DNA of 64,000 nt from Kryptolebias marmoratus (Eukaryota; Chordata; Actinopteri; Cyprinodontiformes; Rivulidae). The notes under the pieces are model-generated. The model had not been told where the DNA came from and did no database searches. It worked only from the letters and a program-made list of their open reading frames with translations. The stretch's first letter is position 1. Each line of letters starts with the position of its first letter. Where the stretch lies: NCBI RefSeq assembly GCF_001649575.2, contig NC_051448.1, positions 15,161,898 to 15,225,897 of the forward strand, read 5' to 3'. Below are positions 37,101-49,480 of the stretch, one piece after another. The position numbers and the translations under genes were made by a program.

Positions 37101-37480
37101 CATCTTAATGTATCATCTATTAGCTTTAGCGTCATAATCTTCATTTGACGCCTTTTGTTGCAGAGGGGCAAGTAAATTAGCTTGAAGTATTTTAGATCAT
37201 TTACAATAGCATTAAAGTATATTAGCTTGCAGTATATTAGGTAATATACTTCATGCTAATAATTCAGTGCAAATGTATAGTATACATTAGCATTGAACTA
37301 TATAAGCTTGAAGTATTTTATCTAATATGCATTAGCAATGAATTAAATAATTTTGAAATGCATAAAAAAATATTTTAGCATTGAATTATATTAGCTTGAA
37401 GTATTTTAGGTAATATACATTAGCCTTGAGGTGTAAGCCTGTATAAGCTTGAAGAGTATTACCTGACAGATGCTAATAAT
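37101..37480. repeat. Degenerate AT-rich tandem array of ATTAGCTTGAAGTATTTTAG words
   Basis: The word recurs from 37176, 37221, 37301, 37390 and 37443 with spacings of 45-89 bases. Companion words such as ATACATTAGCATTGAA occur between them. Confidence 0.7.
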
Positions 37481-40400
37481 GCTAATGCTGTTATACGTTA
37501 GCTTAGGTCAGCTTCAGATTCTGCATATTACTTTCATCTGTCTAATTTGTAGTGCACTATGCAGTATATTACAAATTACAATTTAAAACTTGTAAGCTTA
37601 TTTAGTGGTTTACTGACTAAATAATGAACTGTATAGGGAATGAGTGATCATTTTCGGTAGTTTTCTGCCGCCTTCTGGATCATTAGGCATTAAAAGACGG
37701 CAAATAATTATAAAGTCTAGTCACATGAAGTTTGCACTTTTATATGATTCATCAAAATGTTCTAAGTACATCCTCTGTTCTACTGGTTTTGAGAAATGCT
37801 TCTGTCCATAAATTTTCATAAAAGAATGCTTAAAGAATAGCTTGCTGTCTCAAGTGATCACTTTTACATCTTACAGCAACCCTCATGTAAATTTAGTTTG
37901 AATTAGTATCCCTTGCTGGATATGGTAAACACCTATTTCTTCTGCTTTGTTTCTCAGTAAGTCATCATTTTTTTATGCCAACTTTCCGGGGCATTATTTA
38001 TCCTTTAGTGCAGCCTGGCTTTAAGGTGGATGTGGATGAAAATACTCCTGAGGGTTGTAACTGGATGAGATTCAGGGTGGGGAATGTGATTAAGAAGCTC
38101 TCCCTCGTTTCAACAATTAATTATGATAAGCTCACAAACAGGCACTTAAACTTGTTTATGTTTAGGTTTAAGGCTCTGGTTATCCTATTATCCTGTTAGA
38201 TGCTAATGTGTGTGCTGCAGCTGTATGCATACTTGGTACTGCTGGTTCCAGTATGCATGGTCAGGAAACCATTCCTGCACAAATTGAAGCAAAAAAAAAA
38301 AAGAATATTATCCTGGATCAAGGATAAGTCAAGCCGCCTGTTCGCGTCCTCCACAGCCTGCTGCTTAAATCCAACACCAGCTTGCCAAATAAGCCTTGAG
38401 CCTGAGCGCTGTTTCCCCGAGCCGTAGACCTTGACCCTGCGTGCCACGGGCCCAGACAAACTCGCTCTGCCCCGGCATCATGACTGCTGCCACGGAGGCG
38501 CGAGCAGATAAGGCATGATGAATGCAGATTGTTTGCGGTGTGACAGACTCATTCTTTTACAGTGGAGCTGTGCTTTCACCGGGGGCACACCCGTGCAGCT
38601 GAAAGAGGACGGGTGGAAAAAAACGCACCAAGGAAGGAAAGTAAGGACGAAGTTTCAGTCTCAAAGAGGAAATGGGAGATGGAGGAATTTAAAAAAACAA
38701 CAAGCACGTGGAAGTAATGTCACACTGAAGGACAGTATGGCACACAAACAGCGGCGAAGAGTCAACTTTCCCTTCGGGCAGGTAGAAAGGAGAAGGAAAT
38801 TAGAACAAGGGGAGGTAAAAGTAGACTAAAAACAAACATAAGCAGAGCAAATGGGACATATAGAGACAGAAAAGACGCACTTCTCATGCAGCTCATTCCC
38901 CTGTTACTAATCTAGCATTTTTTTATCACTGGGCTGTGGGATTTATGCTTCTCCCAGATACACAGACAAAGCCCTGTCTGATACTCTCCATGGCAACTGA
39001 ATGTGGTGACTAATTTTAGGGTTGCTTTTTGGATAACACTCCACGTTATTAAATACCCGTTGGACAGCTTCCATGCTGTGCCTTCTCTGAAGAGGGGGGG
39101 CGCGTTGTTCAGCGTGCTTAAGCTGGAGCACATGACATGATTTTTTGGTTTTCTGCCGTGCACGTTGAAGCTTCGCGGCGCGCCACAAATTGTTTGTTTC
39201 TCGGTGAGTCACAGTTCTTCTTGAAACAACGCTTCAGTCAGAGCTCGTCACAATACGCACATTAAAGACCGAGAAAAAAAAAGGTAAATCATTGCCTTTT
39301 TCATCTGAACAGTTCAGTGGAATAATAATGATTTTTTGTTTTTTAATCTTACTGTGGTTCAAAGTAAATCACTTGTTCAGAGAAACAAACTGATATCCTT
39401 TAATGGGTCTGAATCACTCCTGGATCTGTTCTGGCTGCGTTTGGACATGTACGCTCCACAAAAAAAAAAGCCAGAGATTCTAATACATTTTTAGGAAGTC
39501 GTAAGCTTGTGACATAAATTTTCCGTGGTTTGTGGCCTTTAGTGCCAGCGAGTAAATGTAGTCAAAGTGTATTTTAACACAAGTCACGATTCCCCCCTCC
39601 CCAACCCCACTAAAACCTAACCAGGTTGTTTTGGATCTGAACTTAGGGAGCAGAACAAGTCATTTTGGTTCTTGTAAATGAAATGCAAATGAACCTGAGG
39701 TCTAATTGCAAAAAGGTAAAAAAAAAAAAAAAGTGAACTGATACAAACTAATCTTAGTTGTAGGTGTTGGTCCTTTATGGGGCCTTTATTGCCTCAAGTA
39801 TTTAGGGTTAGGGTTAATATTGTTGACATTAAAAGATATCTTGAATTTAACCCAGAGATATCACTGTTTTAATAAAATGTCACTGTTGCTGCATGCTTTT
39901 AATTGGGGTACAAGTTTATTATTGTATTTGAATTTTACTTTTCTAGTATTTTACTTTTAAATATATTTGTACAGAGAAACTACTGATATTAACAATAATT
40001 TTCATCTTCTTATTATGTTACTGCCTTTGCAGGATGCTCTTATATTGTGAGTTTGAGTTGCAGTTAGAATAAGATAATACAAGATTTGGTTCTCAACAGG
40101 GAAAATCTGCTGTGTGAGGGTAATATAATGCCAGATAAAGACAGTTCTGGGAATTATCTTTGATATATAAAGATATAAATGTGAATACCAACAGATGAAC
40201 AATTTTGATTTTGAAGAAAAAAAAAATGTATCTCCGTTTTTTGTCATTTTCATGTTTCAGAAATATATTCTGTCAGGGAGTGGTTCTTGGTTTTTCTTCA
40301 CACTTCCTTTTCAGTTTACCCATCAGAACGTTGCCACTTTGTCATCTTAGATCAGACAGAAGGTAATGGATGCTGGAATTTGTCGCCCGTATTGCTGTTT

Positions 40401-40489
40401 AAATTTGTTTTGCAGCTACATATTTCATCGTGATACCAAGTTGCCGAAATGTGGGCGCTGAAAAACAAATTTCCCTCCATGTAGTTTGA
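37481..40489. other. Non-coding stretch, some repeat-free pockets
   Basis: 37960-38190 is repeat-free (CAACAATTAATTATGATAAG near 38116). 38430-38600 and 38940-39240 are GC-balanced. A-runs at 38289-38302 and 39719-39732. Frames 38515-38829 (+) and 38943-39212 (-) are lysine/arginine-rich and unrecognised. Confidence 0.45.
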
Positions 40490-40660
40490 GCAAATAGATT
40501 AAATCTGTTACCCTGCAGGAGACAAGGTGATGATCTGAGTTAAACAATAATCCAGCTTTTAATGCCCGCCTGCTTTTGTTTGGCATTCAAGGCCAGCGCC
40601 GGATCAAATCAGTGGTCATTCCTCTGAAGCCTGATCTTGGATAAATACTGTGCGACGTCG
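40490..40660. promoter_or_regulatory. Candidate conserved non-coding block
   Basis: GAGTTAAACAATAATCCAGC, TTTGGCATTCAAGGCCAGC and CGGATCAAATCAGTGGTCAT are unique-looking and repeat-free. Regulatory role is inference. Confidence 0.25.
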
Positions 40661-40847
40661 CTGCTGTGGCCGCACTGCTCTGCTGTAACTGGTATCTTAG
40701 TCATCTGCTGCTTCATATCCTGTAAAACGAAGCACCAAACAGAAAGCAGGTTTACAACAAAGAACTTATAGGTTTTCCTCCGCTTCCTTCGTTCAGTTTT
40801 TTACAAGACATTTCATAATTCAGCTGCAAATTTGACTTTTTATTGTT
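40661..40847. other. Short spacer
   Basis: Nothing recognised. Confidence 0.5.
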
Positions 40848-40925
40848 GGAATACGATATGATGCAATGCGATACATTATAATACAATATAAACCAATATG
40901 ACACAATACAACATGATACAACAGG
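40848..40925. repeat. Degenerate GATACAATA-type minisatellite
   Basis: Successive words ACGATATGATGCAATGCGAT, ACATTATAATACAATAT, ATGACACAATACAACATG, ATACAACAGGATG. Confidence 0.7.
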
Positions 40926-41689
40926 ATGTTTCATTTGGTTCTCCTGCAGATTCAGCGCTATCATAAGAGCTGCCTTAACACAAGAGCTACAATAAGATAA
41001 GCTAATAAATCAATCTCATTTTAATGCACAAATATTACAACTCTGCTCCACTTTAAACACTTTATTGTAGATACTGTATCAGTAAAAGGGTCAGCGCCGT
41101 TAAAGTGGAGCTGTTTTGACACAGTCCACAACCGAGCAGCTCAACTGGAAATCTTTTTTTAATCCCCATGGTAGGAAACCGTTGTTCTACCCTTTGGTTT
41201 CAACGCCAAATGTTTACTGTACGATACAATACGACTGTTTTGTCCAGATTTCTGGTCATGTGTGGATTGTGCAACGCTGCAGAAAAGCCAAACGGTCAGT
41301 TTGTCCCAGCGTGTTCACTGATTATTCAGAGATGATTTTTCTTGGAATATCTATAGAAGCTACAAGTCCTGACCTGCGGGATTTGGGTTCTGGTTTGGAG
41401 TTCCTGGCACCGACGGACTCTGCTAATATCTCTTAGTTTACTTCAATTAATCTTCTTTTTGTTGTAATCACTGCTTTTATTTTATCCTCCAGGGAGTTCA
41501 GTTTGTGTGTTCTCTGTTTAAGTTCTCACTATGTTTCGTTTCTTAGAACCTTTCTACACTTCATCGTCCTTGGTCTGGCTGGGTTATCTTATGGGGTTTC
41601 TTTTGTATTTTGTTTTATTAATATTTGGAATCAAACTGAAAAACCGAAATGACTCCAACATTTAATGCTAAACTTTTAAGCAAATACCT
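40926..41689. other. Non-coding stretch, nothing recognised
   Basis: The frame at 41116-41436 (106 codons) is unrecognised. Confidence 0.5.
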
Positions 41690-42010
41690 TGCATGCTGTG
41701 TAGCACTCAGCATGTGTTGAGGATAAATCTACTATCACACCAGATTTTAAATCAGTATGTTTAAAACTGACTCAGTTATAGCCATTTTTATGTTTGGTAG
41801 GATTAATTAGCTGTGGCCGCCATTTTTGAATTGGATTGATTTCAAACTCTAACCAGCTGTAGATGCAAATCTGATGGTTACCTTCTAAAAGTTTCATTAA
41901 AATCCATCCTCTGGTTTGTGAGACATTTCGCTAACAGACAGACAAAAAACACACATAAGCACGTGCAAAACATTATCACCCGCTTTTTGCCTTTTGGCAG
42001 CAGGCAATAA
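41690..42010 (-). repeat. Family A repeat, single-unit copy
   Basis: Contains AGCATGTGTTGAGGATAAAT, GTGGCCGCCATTTTTGAATT (reverse of the YY1-like core), CTAAAAGTTTCATTAAAATC, GACATTTCGCTAACAGACAG and ends in CCCGCTTTTTGCCTTTTGGC followed by AGCAGGCAATAA, with TGCC/GGCA stem arms. Confidence 0.8.
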
Positions 42011-42479
42011 AAATGTAAGCTGAGCATGAGCTCTCGTAGAACATGTTGATTTATTACTTTTGTGACTCATTTACTCGTGTTTAACATAATTTATCTCCTT
42101 GTCACGGGAACAATGTTGTTCAGACACTCCGGAAAAACAAATTTTCTCCCTTTAGCACATTAGCGCTGTGTTATCAGGCAGTGTGACAGAGAAGTGCGGA
42201 CATATAATATGTATTCCTAGCTGCTGCAATGAAATTAAAGGGATTTTTCATGGTCTTGTTCATCATCCTACTTTATAAAAGCATCGATGGGAGAGGGACA
42301 GATCACTGTGGGCACAGCTCAAGCACGGTAATCAGTTGTTTTCTTGGGGGCCACGTATTGATAAGACTTATTTTTTCTATTTATTCTTTTTGTCAAAGGT
42401 TAAAAAGGATTTTTGCAATGTTTGGCCTTGAACGAAGCAGTCGAATGTATCTCATGCCACTTTCCAACATTATTTCTGA
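42011..42479. other. Non-coding spacer
   Basis: The 87-codon frame at 42229-42492 begins with a hydrophobic run (FFMVLFIILLYKS) but continues into the LINE boundary; not accepted as a gene. Confidence 0.5.
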
Positions 42480-43305
42480 TCGTTGCTTCTGAACAGAAAG
42501 TTCCTTTGGATCGAGCAGCACCTCGGTTCTCTGTGCTCCTCTTCTCAGCCCGGCCTCAGAAACCTGTGTGTTCTTTTTGACCAGTCATTGTTTCTGGACG
42601 GAGGTTCAAGACTTCTGGTAAAAAAAAAAAATAGTTGCTTTTATCGTTTGAGAAATATTTCTAAATTAAGGGCAATGGTATCCATATCTGACCTGGAGAT
42701 GATTAGTCGTGCTTATATTTCTTCTTTTGCCCTTTTTTTACTTGTTTTAACAAATCTGCTGTCGCTCGTCTCCAGTTGGTCCAGAAAGCTGCTGCCAGGC
42801 TTTTAGCAGGAGCTAACAGAAGGTCTCACATTACACCGGTTCTATCTTCTCTACACTGGCTATAATTACAATTAATTTTCAAATTCTAGTCTTGACTTTT
42901 AGAGCTTTAAATGGACAGCCCCCCTCCCCAATTCACCACTGAAATGCTGATTCCTTATTCTTCAGCCCGCACCCTTCCATCTTCGGCCCTGAACATCCTG
43001 AAGGTCCCTAAGTCCTGGTTGAAAACTCGGGTTGGCTGGTCCTTTCAGCCTGTCCACAGCCTGTCCCAGGCTGTGGAACGCCCTGCCCTCGTCTCTCCAT
43101 GTGACCCTCTCTGTTGAGTCCTTTAAAAAGCAGCTTAAGACATTTTTATTCAGACAAGCTTTTAGATAAATGTTCTACTTTCTGTTTTTATCAGCTGTTC
43201 TTACTGTTTTGGTTTTATATTAAGCCATTATCTGTATTTCTGTAAACCACTTTGTGATTTTATCCATAAAAAGGTGCTATATAAATCAAGTTTACTTACT
43301 TAATT
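42480..43305 (+). mobile_element. Rex1/L2-like LINE, 3' portion
   Basis: Frames read LRNLCVLFDQSLFLDG (reverse transcriptase thumb-side segment), then KKNSCFYRLRNISKLRAM, QLVQKAAARLLAGANRRSH, ITPVLSSLHWL, PQAVERPALVSP-like wording in SQAVERPALVSPCDP, and end with the classic tail TAAACCACTTTGTGATTTTA then GGTGCTATATAAATCAAG. Several frameshifts; 5'-truncated. The tail ends in TTACTTACTTAA. The combination is typical of fish Rex1/L2-type LINEs. Confidence 0.85.
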
Positions 43306-43539
43306 CAGGAATTTCTCCCCTCTTTTCCCCACTACCTGTTGCATAGTAAAGTCTTGTAATTTTCATTCATTTAATGATTATGTTCTTCTTGCTTATTAGT
43401 TTTGTTTTTCTTACTTCGCTTCAAGGGCTTCTGAGGAACAAAGTACACATCTCTATAGCGGCTGGACATCTTGTCATAAAACACTTGGTGCAACGCCAAA
43501 GCCTATTGCAGAACGGTTACACGCTCCATGTGAGAAATG
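43306..43539. other. Short spacer
   Basis: Nothing recognised. Confidence 0.5.
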
Positions 43540-44530
43540 ATTGACTCCATAATTGATACTCTCCTCTGCCCGTATGTGGGCTGTTATCCCAGCAGCCCAC
43601 AATTATTGATGAATTACCATATCATCAATATTTAAGCAATCTCTCACTGGGTAACCAAAAAAGAAAGATTATAATGGGCTGCAATTTGTAAAATATTCAG
43701 AAAAGGGATCGCTTGGACCACTTCCATGTGTGATGAGGGAGTAAACGGTCCAGAACGATGGCGTCCTTTCACAGCCATTACCAGGAGGGCGGTCATCCCC
43801 ACAGGCTCTGGATCGACGAGGGAGTCAGACGTCACAAAGGACAATTGGCAACTTGTGAAACTTTAATGGCGTTCATGAATTAATCAATAAATGTGGATAA
43901 ATGAAGCTGCCTCTCGCACCTAAATGATGGCAGGGGAGGCCCCATGGCCCGCTGCTATTCTTACTTCCTGAATAAATCATTTCCTGCGAAGGCCTGGAGT
44001 GTCCTGCAGAGCGAGAGCTTCCAGGCTCTGAAGCCTTCCCCCGTCCCGAGTCTCTCCTGTGCTGATCTGAGGGCCACGACATCGGAGCAGGAAGCTGAGT
44101 CCGGGTGTTCACCTCACCAAAGAAGACTCGCTCGGAATATTCATCACACGGCGCTTCGTTTATTTCTTGAGGGAGCCAATTTGCAGGAAGCTCCGCATGT
44201 CAATGTCAACAATTACGCTTTATAACCGAGTATCTGATCTGTGTGTACTATAGCTTGTTGGGATTCAATTCTTAATGCCGAAGCACACTGGAGAGATAAG
44301 TGAATATTTTCCGCTGTCCCCGGGCATTTTAGAGCTTTATGTATCTTAACTCTAATTATAGCCCACGCCTACGTTTAATATGTTGGCTTGGAACCACTGA
44401 TGGCTGACGGGTTTAACGCTAGCTGCTGGTGTAATTATGCGGTTTGAGGGACTTGATTACTAGCCTGCACCACAAGGACTTGTCACAGCATTGAGGGGAA
44501 CCACTGCAGCAGAGGAACATATGGATTTCC
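43540..44530. promoter_or_regulatory. Candidate conserved regulatory block
   Basis: Almost 1 kb of repeat-free, balanced sequence: CACAATTATTGATGAATTAC, TTCATGAATTAATCAATAAA, GTCAACAATTACGC, CTCTAATTATAGCCCACG, GTGTAATTATGCGGTTTGAG. Such clustering of homeodomain-type sites without repeats is unusual for the window. The frames on it are overlapping and unrecognised. Confidence 0.35.
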
Positions 44531-46029
44531 ATGCTGTCATGGATTTTCTCAGCAAAATATATAGCTTGTGTAGCATAAACAACCACAACTGGTCACCCTG
44601 CCGGTAGGTTTGCAAAGAGACTCAAAAAGTTTGTTTTGTGTTTTCAGCCAGATAAGCATGATTTTTTTTTTAACAATACCTGATCATCCTTTTCTGTGTG
44701 GCACGTATTCATGCATATTTGGGTTTCCTTTTCCTGCGAAGTGAACGTGAGCACACCTGCCGTTGTTATTGGGAAACAGGAGCCAGAGCACAAGTAAATC
44801 GACAGGAACTAAGTTTAATCAAATTCAAAGTACACGCTGCAGAGGGTCTAGATGTAAATGTGTAAGCGTTGTCTAGCGTTGAGACAGACAGATAAATTAC
44901 TTTGCTTATGCCTCCTTAATGTTTAATGTCAAGGTTGCGTCCTTGCAAGACAAAAGCCAAGGCTTCCTGCTGCCACTGTAGTGCACTTTGTAGACTCCGA
45001 ATGAGCCAAAGTAACGATCCACGGCAGCATGGTGTCTCCTGAGCGCTCTTCTTGTCTAATTCATCCTCAGTACTCAGTGGAGCAGGGCAATATCTCCTCT
45101 CCACACCCTTCTGCAGATCTGAACTCACGATTACACCCCAAATCAAATGAGTCTGGGACTGAAAGACGTGGGGGGGAGGGGAGTGAAGAAGAGGGGGTCG
45201 GGTTGGAGCTTGAAGGGGGAGATGGGGATGATTTGACAGATGTGCATACAGATTTATCACACCGGCTTCATATCTGAGTGGCTGGAAGACAGAAAGTGAA
45301 GGTGGAGCGCGCAGAGTGATTTACAATTCATGTAAAGCCTGTTGGTTCAGGAAGGGCATCCATGCAGAGAAATGACTTGAGTGTTTGTGCAGAAATCGGA
45401 TGTGAACAATCGTGAACGTATGGTGGATATGTCCCCCGACATCGAAGCAACAATTTGTTTTGAGGTTATGTAATGCAAATAGCAGCTGAGATACATATTT
45501 CATCTGTTTTAAGACGGCCGGAGCGTCTGGCAGTGAAATGGTGACTCCACCAACACATCAGATGGAAGCAAAAGAAATATACTTTTACCACCTATTTATA
45601 CCGCCCACTGTCATCTGTGAGCCATACAAGTATTTCTACAAATAACTTGGAGACCCTTCCTTTAACATACTAATGTGAAGCATCTTTAATAACTTAAACA
45701 TTTTAGTTGATGGTATAACTGAGAGATCTGTTTCATTCTGACCAATGCTGGAAAATTACAACTAAATGTTTGTTCTTGTAGTTTGTTGGTCTTTTTGTAT
45801 ATTAAATATAAAAAAAAAGAAAAAAAAAAGATTTATATTCTCTAAAATATCACTTCTAGTTTTCACCAAAGTACACACATAGTTGAAAACATTGCAAGAA
45901 AACACAAAAAGGAACATCGATCTTGTCGCAACAGCCACAAACTGTTACAGTATGTGGCGGAGCAGCCCACATGCGGGAGATCGAGGGTTGAATTTTAATA
46001 ACAAAAGCTGGAAGGAATTCTCGGCAGTG
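44531..46029. other. Non-coding stretch, nothing recognised
   Basis: 45160-45230 is G-rich on the plus strand. A tRNA-like fragment at 45945-45995 was considered and not accepted. A-rich runs near 45808-45830. Confidence 0.5.
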
Positions 46030-46255
46030 TTAAAGGACGAGCCTCAGACAGAAGTTACAGGGATTTACAGGAACTAACGGGAGGATCTTACAAAGGCTGT
46101 GACAAATCGAGCAGTGAACACACAGGGAGGGGTGATTAACGAGTAACCACAGGTGTGCTGATTACTAATGAAATACAGGTGGTACGGGAGGAGCTGGAAA
46201 CATGGCCTACGAAGGATATTCGGCCCCTGTTTACATGGGAACGATCTGTGCAAAC
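46030..46255 (-). mobile_element. Possible promoter-like repeat on the minus strand
   Basis: In reverse it reads GTTTCCAGCTCCTCCCG, CATTAGTAATCAGCACACCT, GTGGTTACTCGTTAATCACC, the CACACCTG style of the 14027 and 23080 elements. Ends not found. Confidence 0.25.
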
Positions 46256-47159
46256 ATTAGTGTTTTTTCAGTATTTATTGTGTTGAATCAACAAGAGAAA
46301 AACACATTTACGAGGATATGTCTGTACTCATTGAAGCTGCTGTAGTTTACATGCCAGGCAGAATTGCCATATAGGTACTAGTATTATAAAGTGATTATAA
46401 TTTAAGCCAAACTATCATATGTGCTGAGTGAGGTGTGCTTTCTTTTTTGGGGGGTTGGGGGGGGGTTGTAAGATTAGTTGTGATTGGCGAACATGTGCAC
46501 AGAAAAAGGAGAGGGACTTGACCCTAAATCTATCTTATAAAAACGGTAATTATCGTATTTCTGGCAACATTGACGCCAGGCTTTCAAGGAGACGAGCATG
46601 CAGTCTGGAGAATGGAAACAGTTCCATAAAAAAATGGTGAATACATGAATGTTTGTTTGACCTGACAGTGAGGTTGAAATCGAGCCCTGCTGTCATGTGA
46701 AACGAACGGCTGAGCTGCAGCAGAAAATTTACTATTTCACTCAAAAACAGGGCTGTTAAAACAGCTCGTCACATAAACAGGGCAAAAGTTTATTGTCTAA
46801 ACTCATAATCGAACACAAGAAACCCAAAGATAGCCTAATACAGAACAAAACAAGGAGGAAAAAATTATTTGCGTCCCCTGGGTTTTTATTTGCTCTTTTA
46901 AATCATTTTAACAAAATTATACATAAAGTTTTACAATATAACTTTGACCTTTTGGACTGTCATGTCGAATAAGAGTATTTTAACCCCCTTCATCTGAAAA
47001 CATTCTTTATTTCATTCATGTTCACTACATATAGCTTTTATACAATGTTTTTTTCTAGATTTGCTGATTCCTCATAATACAGAACTTCTACACTATAAGC
47101 AACATTCACTCATTCATGCAAACATTTCCCAGACTTTCCTATAAAGTGATTTTCTCATG
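46256..47159. other. Non-coding stretch, nothing recognised
   Basis: A G-run at 46446-46467. Nothing else. Confidence 0.5.
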
Positions 47160-47297
47160 TCCCCTGTGATGGACTTGCCACCTGTCCAGCGTGTCCCCTG
47201 CCTCTCTCACAGTGACTGCTGGAGATAGGCACCAGCTCCCCTGAGACCCTGAAAGGAGAAGCGGGTGAAAAGAAAAAAAAAAATGGATGGATGGATG
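47160..47297 (+). mobile_element. L2-type LINE/SINE tail
   Basis: CTGTGATGGACTTGCCACCT, GTCCAGCGTGTCCCC, GGAGATAGGCACCAGCTCCC, CTGAGACCCTGAAAGGAGAA, then an A-run and ATGGATGGATGGATGA. This is the standard 3' end of fish L2-type elements. Confidence 0.8.
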
Positions 47298-47939
47298 ATT
47301 TTCTTACAGAGATGTCTACACATCCCAATCCTGGACGAGCCCCCAGATTTATGTCCTGACTCTGCTTTTAAAGCTGCAACAATAAATAGCAACTGAACAC
47401 ATCAGTGAACAGTTTATGATTTTTACTGTTAAAGCAGACCCTGATTTGCTGGATGTCCCTCTCTCCCTCACACTTTGTAAGACCTTGCTTTTGTGTGACG
47501 ACAACTAATGTAAAGAGTTTACATTCACGCACTCTCTCTTTCTCTCTGGTTGTCTTGTTACCTCCCTTTACTTTCGCAAATCAGGACCAACGTGGGGTTC
47601 AGTATCTTACTTAAAACCTCTTTTACATTCGGAGTGAAAAACCTTATGTACTGTCTGTGTGATTTAACATCAAAGGCTGATCGTGTCAAGTAAAAATAAG
47701 AATACAATTTCTACAATTTTTCAAGGTCTTTTTTTTCTCTCTCTCATTTATTTTAGATCTGTCACATCACGCCTGACGCCGCTGCTTGTGCTGCACAGCT
47801 TCGCAGCTGTTCCCCAAAATCACTATCTACTGGACCCAGTAAAGACATAATCGCTGTTTAGAAAATAATGAGGACAATTTCTGAATGGAGAACCACGGAG
47901 AGGGTACTCTTGTGGAGGAAATGATTACTTTTTAAGAGC
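47298..47939. other. Non-coding stretch, nothing recognised
   Basis: No gene. Confidence 0.5.
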
Positions 47940-48260
47940 AAGCAGGTAAAAAGGTACAATTGTTCCAAACTGCCACATCAGCCATTAAGGCCGAACAGCA
48001 GCACTGTTATTCTGTGAAATAAGACATTTGTACAAGGCCTGGAAAATGATGGGGAGAAAAATGTTTGAGTATTGTAGAGCTTAATGCTACCAATTAGGGA
48101 AATTACAAGTTTCTTTAATAGAGGAGAGCGCATTATTTCTTTTCACCCTGCTATTTTTGAAGTTTGCCTCATCACCCAGTTCATGTAAAAAGATACAAAC
48201 ACAAGGTAATCACATACTTGCGATAAGTGCGCCCATAATGGAGATGTAGCACGCGTTCGT
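47940..48260. promoter_or_regulatory. Candidate conserved non-coding block
   Basis: ACATCAGCCATTAAGGCC, CTGTGAAATAAGACATTTG, GCTACCAATTAGGGAAATTA and GCGCATTATTTCTTTTC in repeat-free DNA. Inference only. Confidence 0.25.
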
Positions 48261-48464
48261 AAAGTGGGCACTTACGCCACGAAGAATACAGCGGAGAAAC
48301 ATGTCAACATAGATGCAGATTTTTATTTTTTATCATGTATTTATGTTGGTGCTAACTGCTCCTTTTTTTAAAAAAAAAAAAACTTTTTCAAAGCAGCTCC
48401 AGTGTGAGTCACAGCTGCTCCTCGGCGTCTGAACAGTAGCTGCATCAAAAACCTGATGAGCTTC

Positions 48465-48499
<35 letters not shown>

Positions 48500-48926
48500 T
48501 TTTTTTTGTTAACATATACAAACAATCTTGTGAAGTTATTCAGCCATGTTATGTACTGCTAAACCCTGCTCAAATATACCGGCTGGTTTCATCTGTCTGT
48601 TTGGGTATTATTACTGACTATTTCTTCTTGAATGTTGACTTTTTATTTCAGAAGGAGGCGGTAAATAAGAAAATCAGAATGCTCTGCTTATGGCAAGCAG
48701 CACAAGTTCCACAGCCATATTGAACGGTTAAAACAAGCCCACATTTTCCATGTCTTTGTCACAATGCTCATAACACTTCCTGTCTGCTTTAACATGGGTG
48801 TGGCATCATTGCCCTCCATTTATTGCAACAATATAATTGCTTATCATTTATTGCAATCATATCTCACACACTGACTACGAAACTAGGATTTTTTTATCTG
48901 TTGTGCAGCTCTAACTTTTATGTATA
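48261..48926. other. Spacer with TA array and 26-base T-run
   Basis: (TA)n at 48466-48481 is followed directly by T at 48482-48507. Otherwise nothing recognised. Confidence 0.6.
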
Positions 48927-49274
48927 ACCCCAATTCCAAAAAAGATTGGATGCTGTGTGAAATGTAAATAAAAACAGAACGCAATGATTTGCAAATCTCA
49001 TAAACCCATATTTTACTCACAATGGAAGCTAGTAAATATATCCACCATCTAAACTAAGAAATTTTACTTTTTTTTTTTTATGAAAAAATAAGGACATTTT
49101 GAGCTTGATGGCAGCGAGGCTTCTCAAAAAGATGAGACAGGGTCATGTTTCCCTTTGTGAAACTTCCTCTCTTCTTTTAACAACAATCTGTAAAATGTGT
49201 AGGAGCTGAGGAGAGCAGCTGCTGGAGGTTTTGGACAGAATGTTGTCCCGTTCTTGTCTGATGGAGGATTCTAG
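48927..49274 (+). mobile_element. Fish DNA-transposon copy (GATTTGCAAATC type)
   Basis: CCCCAATTCCAAAAAAGATT, AAATAAAAACAGAACGCAAT, GATTTGCAAATCTCATAAAC, GACAGGGTCATGTTTCCCTT, CTTCTTTTAACAACAATCTG, CAGAATGTTGTCCCGTTCTT. Same family as 25.4 kb. It breaks off where LINE sequence begins at about 49275. Confidence 0.75.
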
Positions 49275-49480
49275 CTGTAAGGCTGAGCTCGGCCGCCCTA
49301 CAAAGGATTTCAGGCGTTTGTATCCAGGATATCGTTCTTTCGATCATGATCCAAACCTCCCGACCACAGGTGAGGGTTGGAGCGTAGCTGGACCAGTAAA
49401 TTGAGACAAAATACAACCAATAAATTAAATGACGTATTGCAGTCGAGTTGATAATCCAACCATTTTCAATACCCACTTGT
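49275..49480 (-). mobile_element. LINE fragment (SLRDRVRS-type family)
   Basis: On the minus strand it reads APTLTCGREVWIMIERTIS and a ...LCRAAELSL segment, matching the family of 30945-31770 (TYGHELWVMTER-type region). Short and decayed. Confidence 0.7.

Noticed and set aside
39803..39818. Telomere-like TTAGGGTTAGGG
   Set aside because: Only two units.
43873..44225. Overlapping frames on both strands at 43.9-44.2 kb
   Set aside because: No domain; the block is better viewed as candidate regulatory DNA.
45945..45995. tRNA-like fragment (GGGAGATCGAGGGTTGAA)
   Set aside because: Only a B-box-like part; no A-box, acceptor stem or SINE body could be placed.
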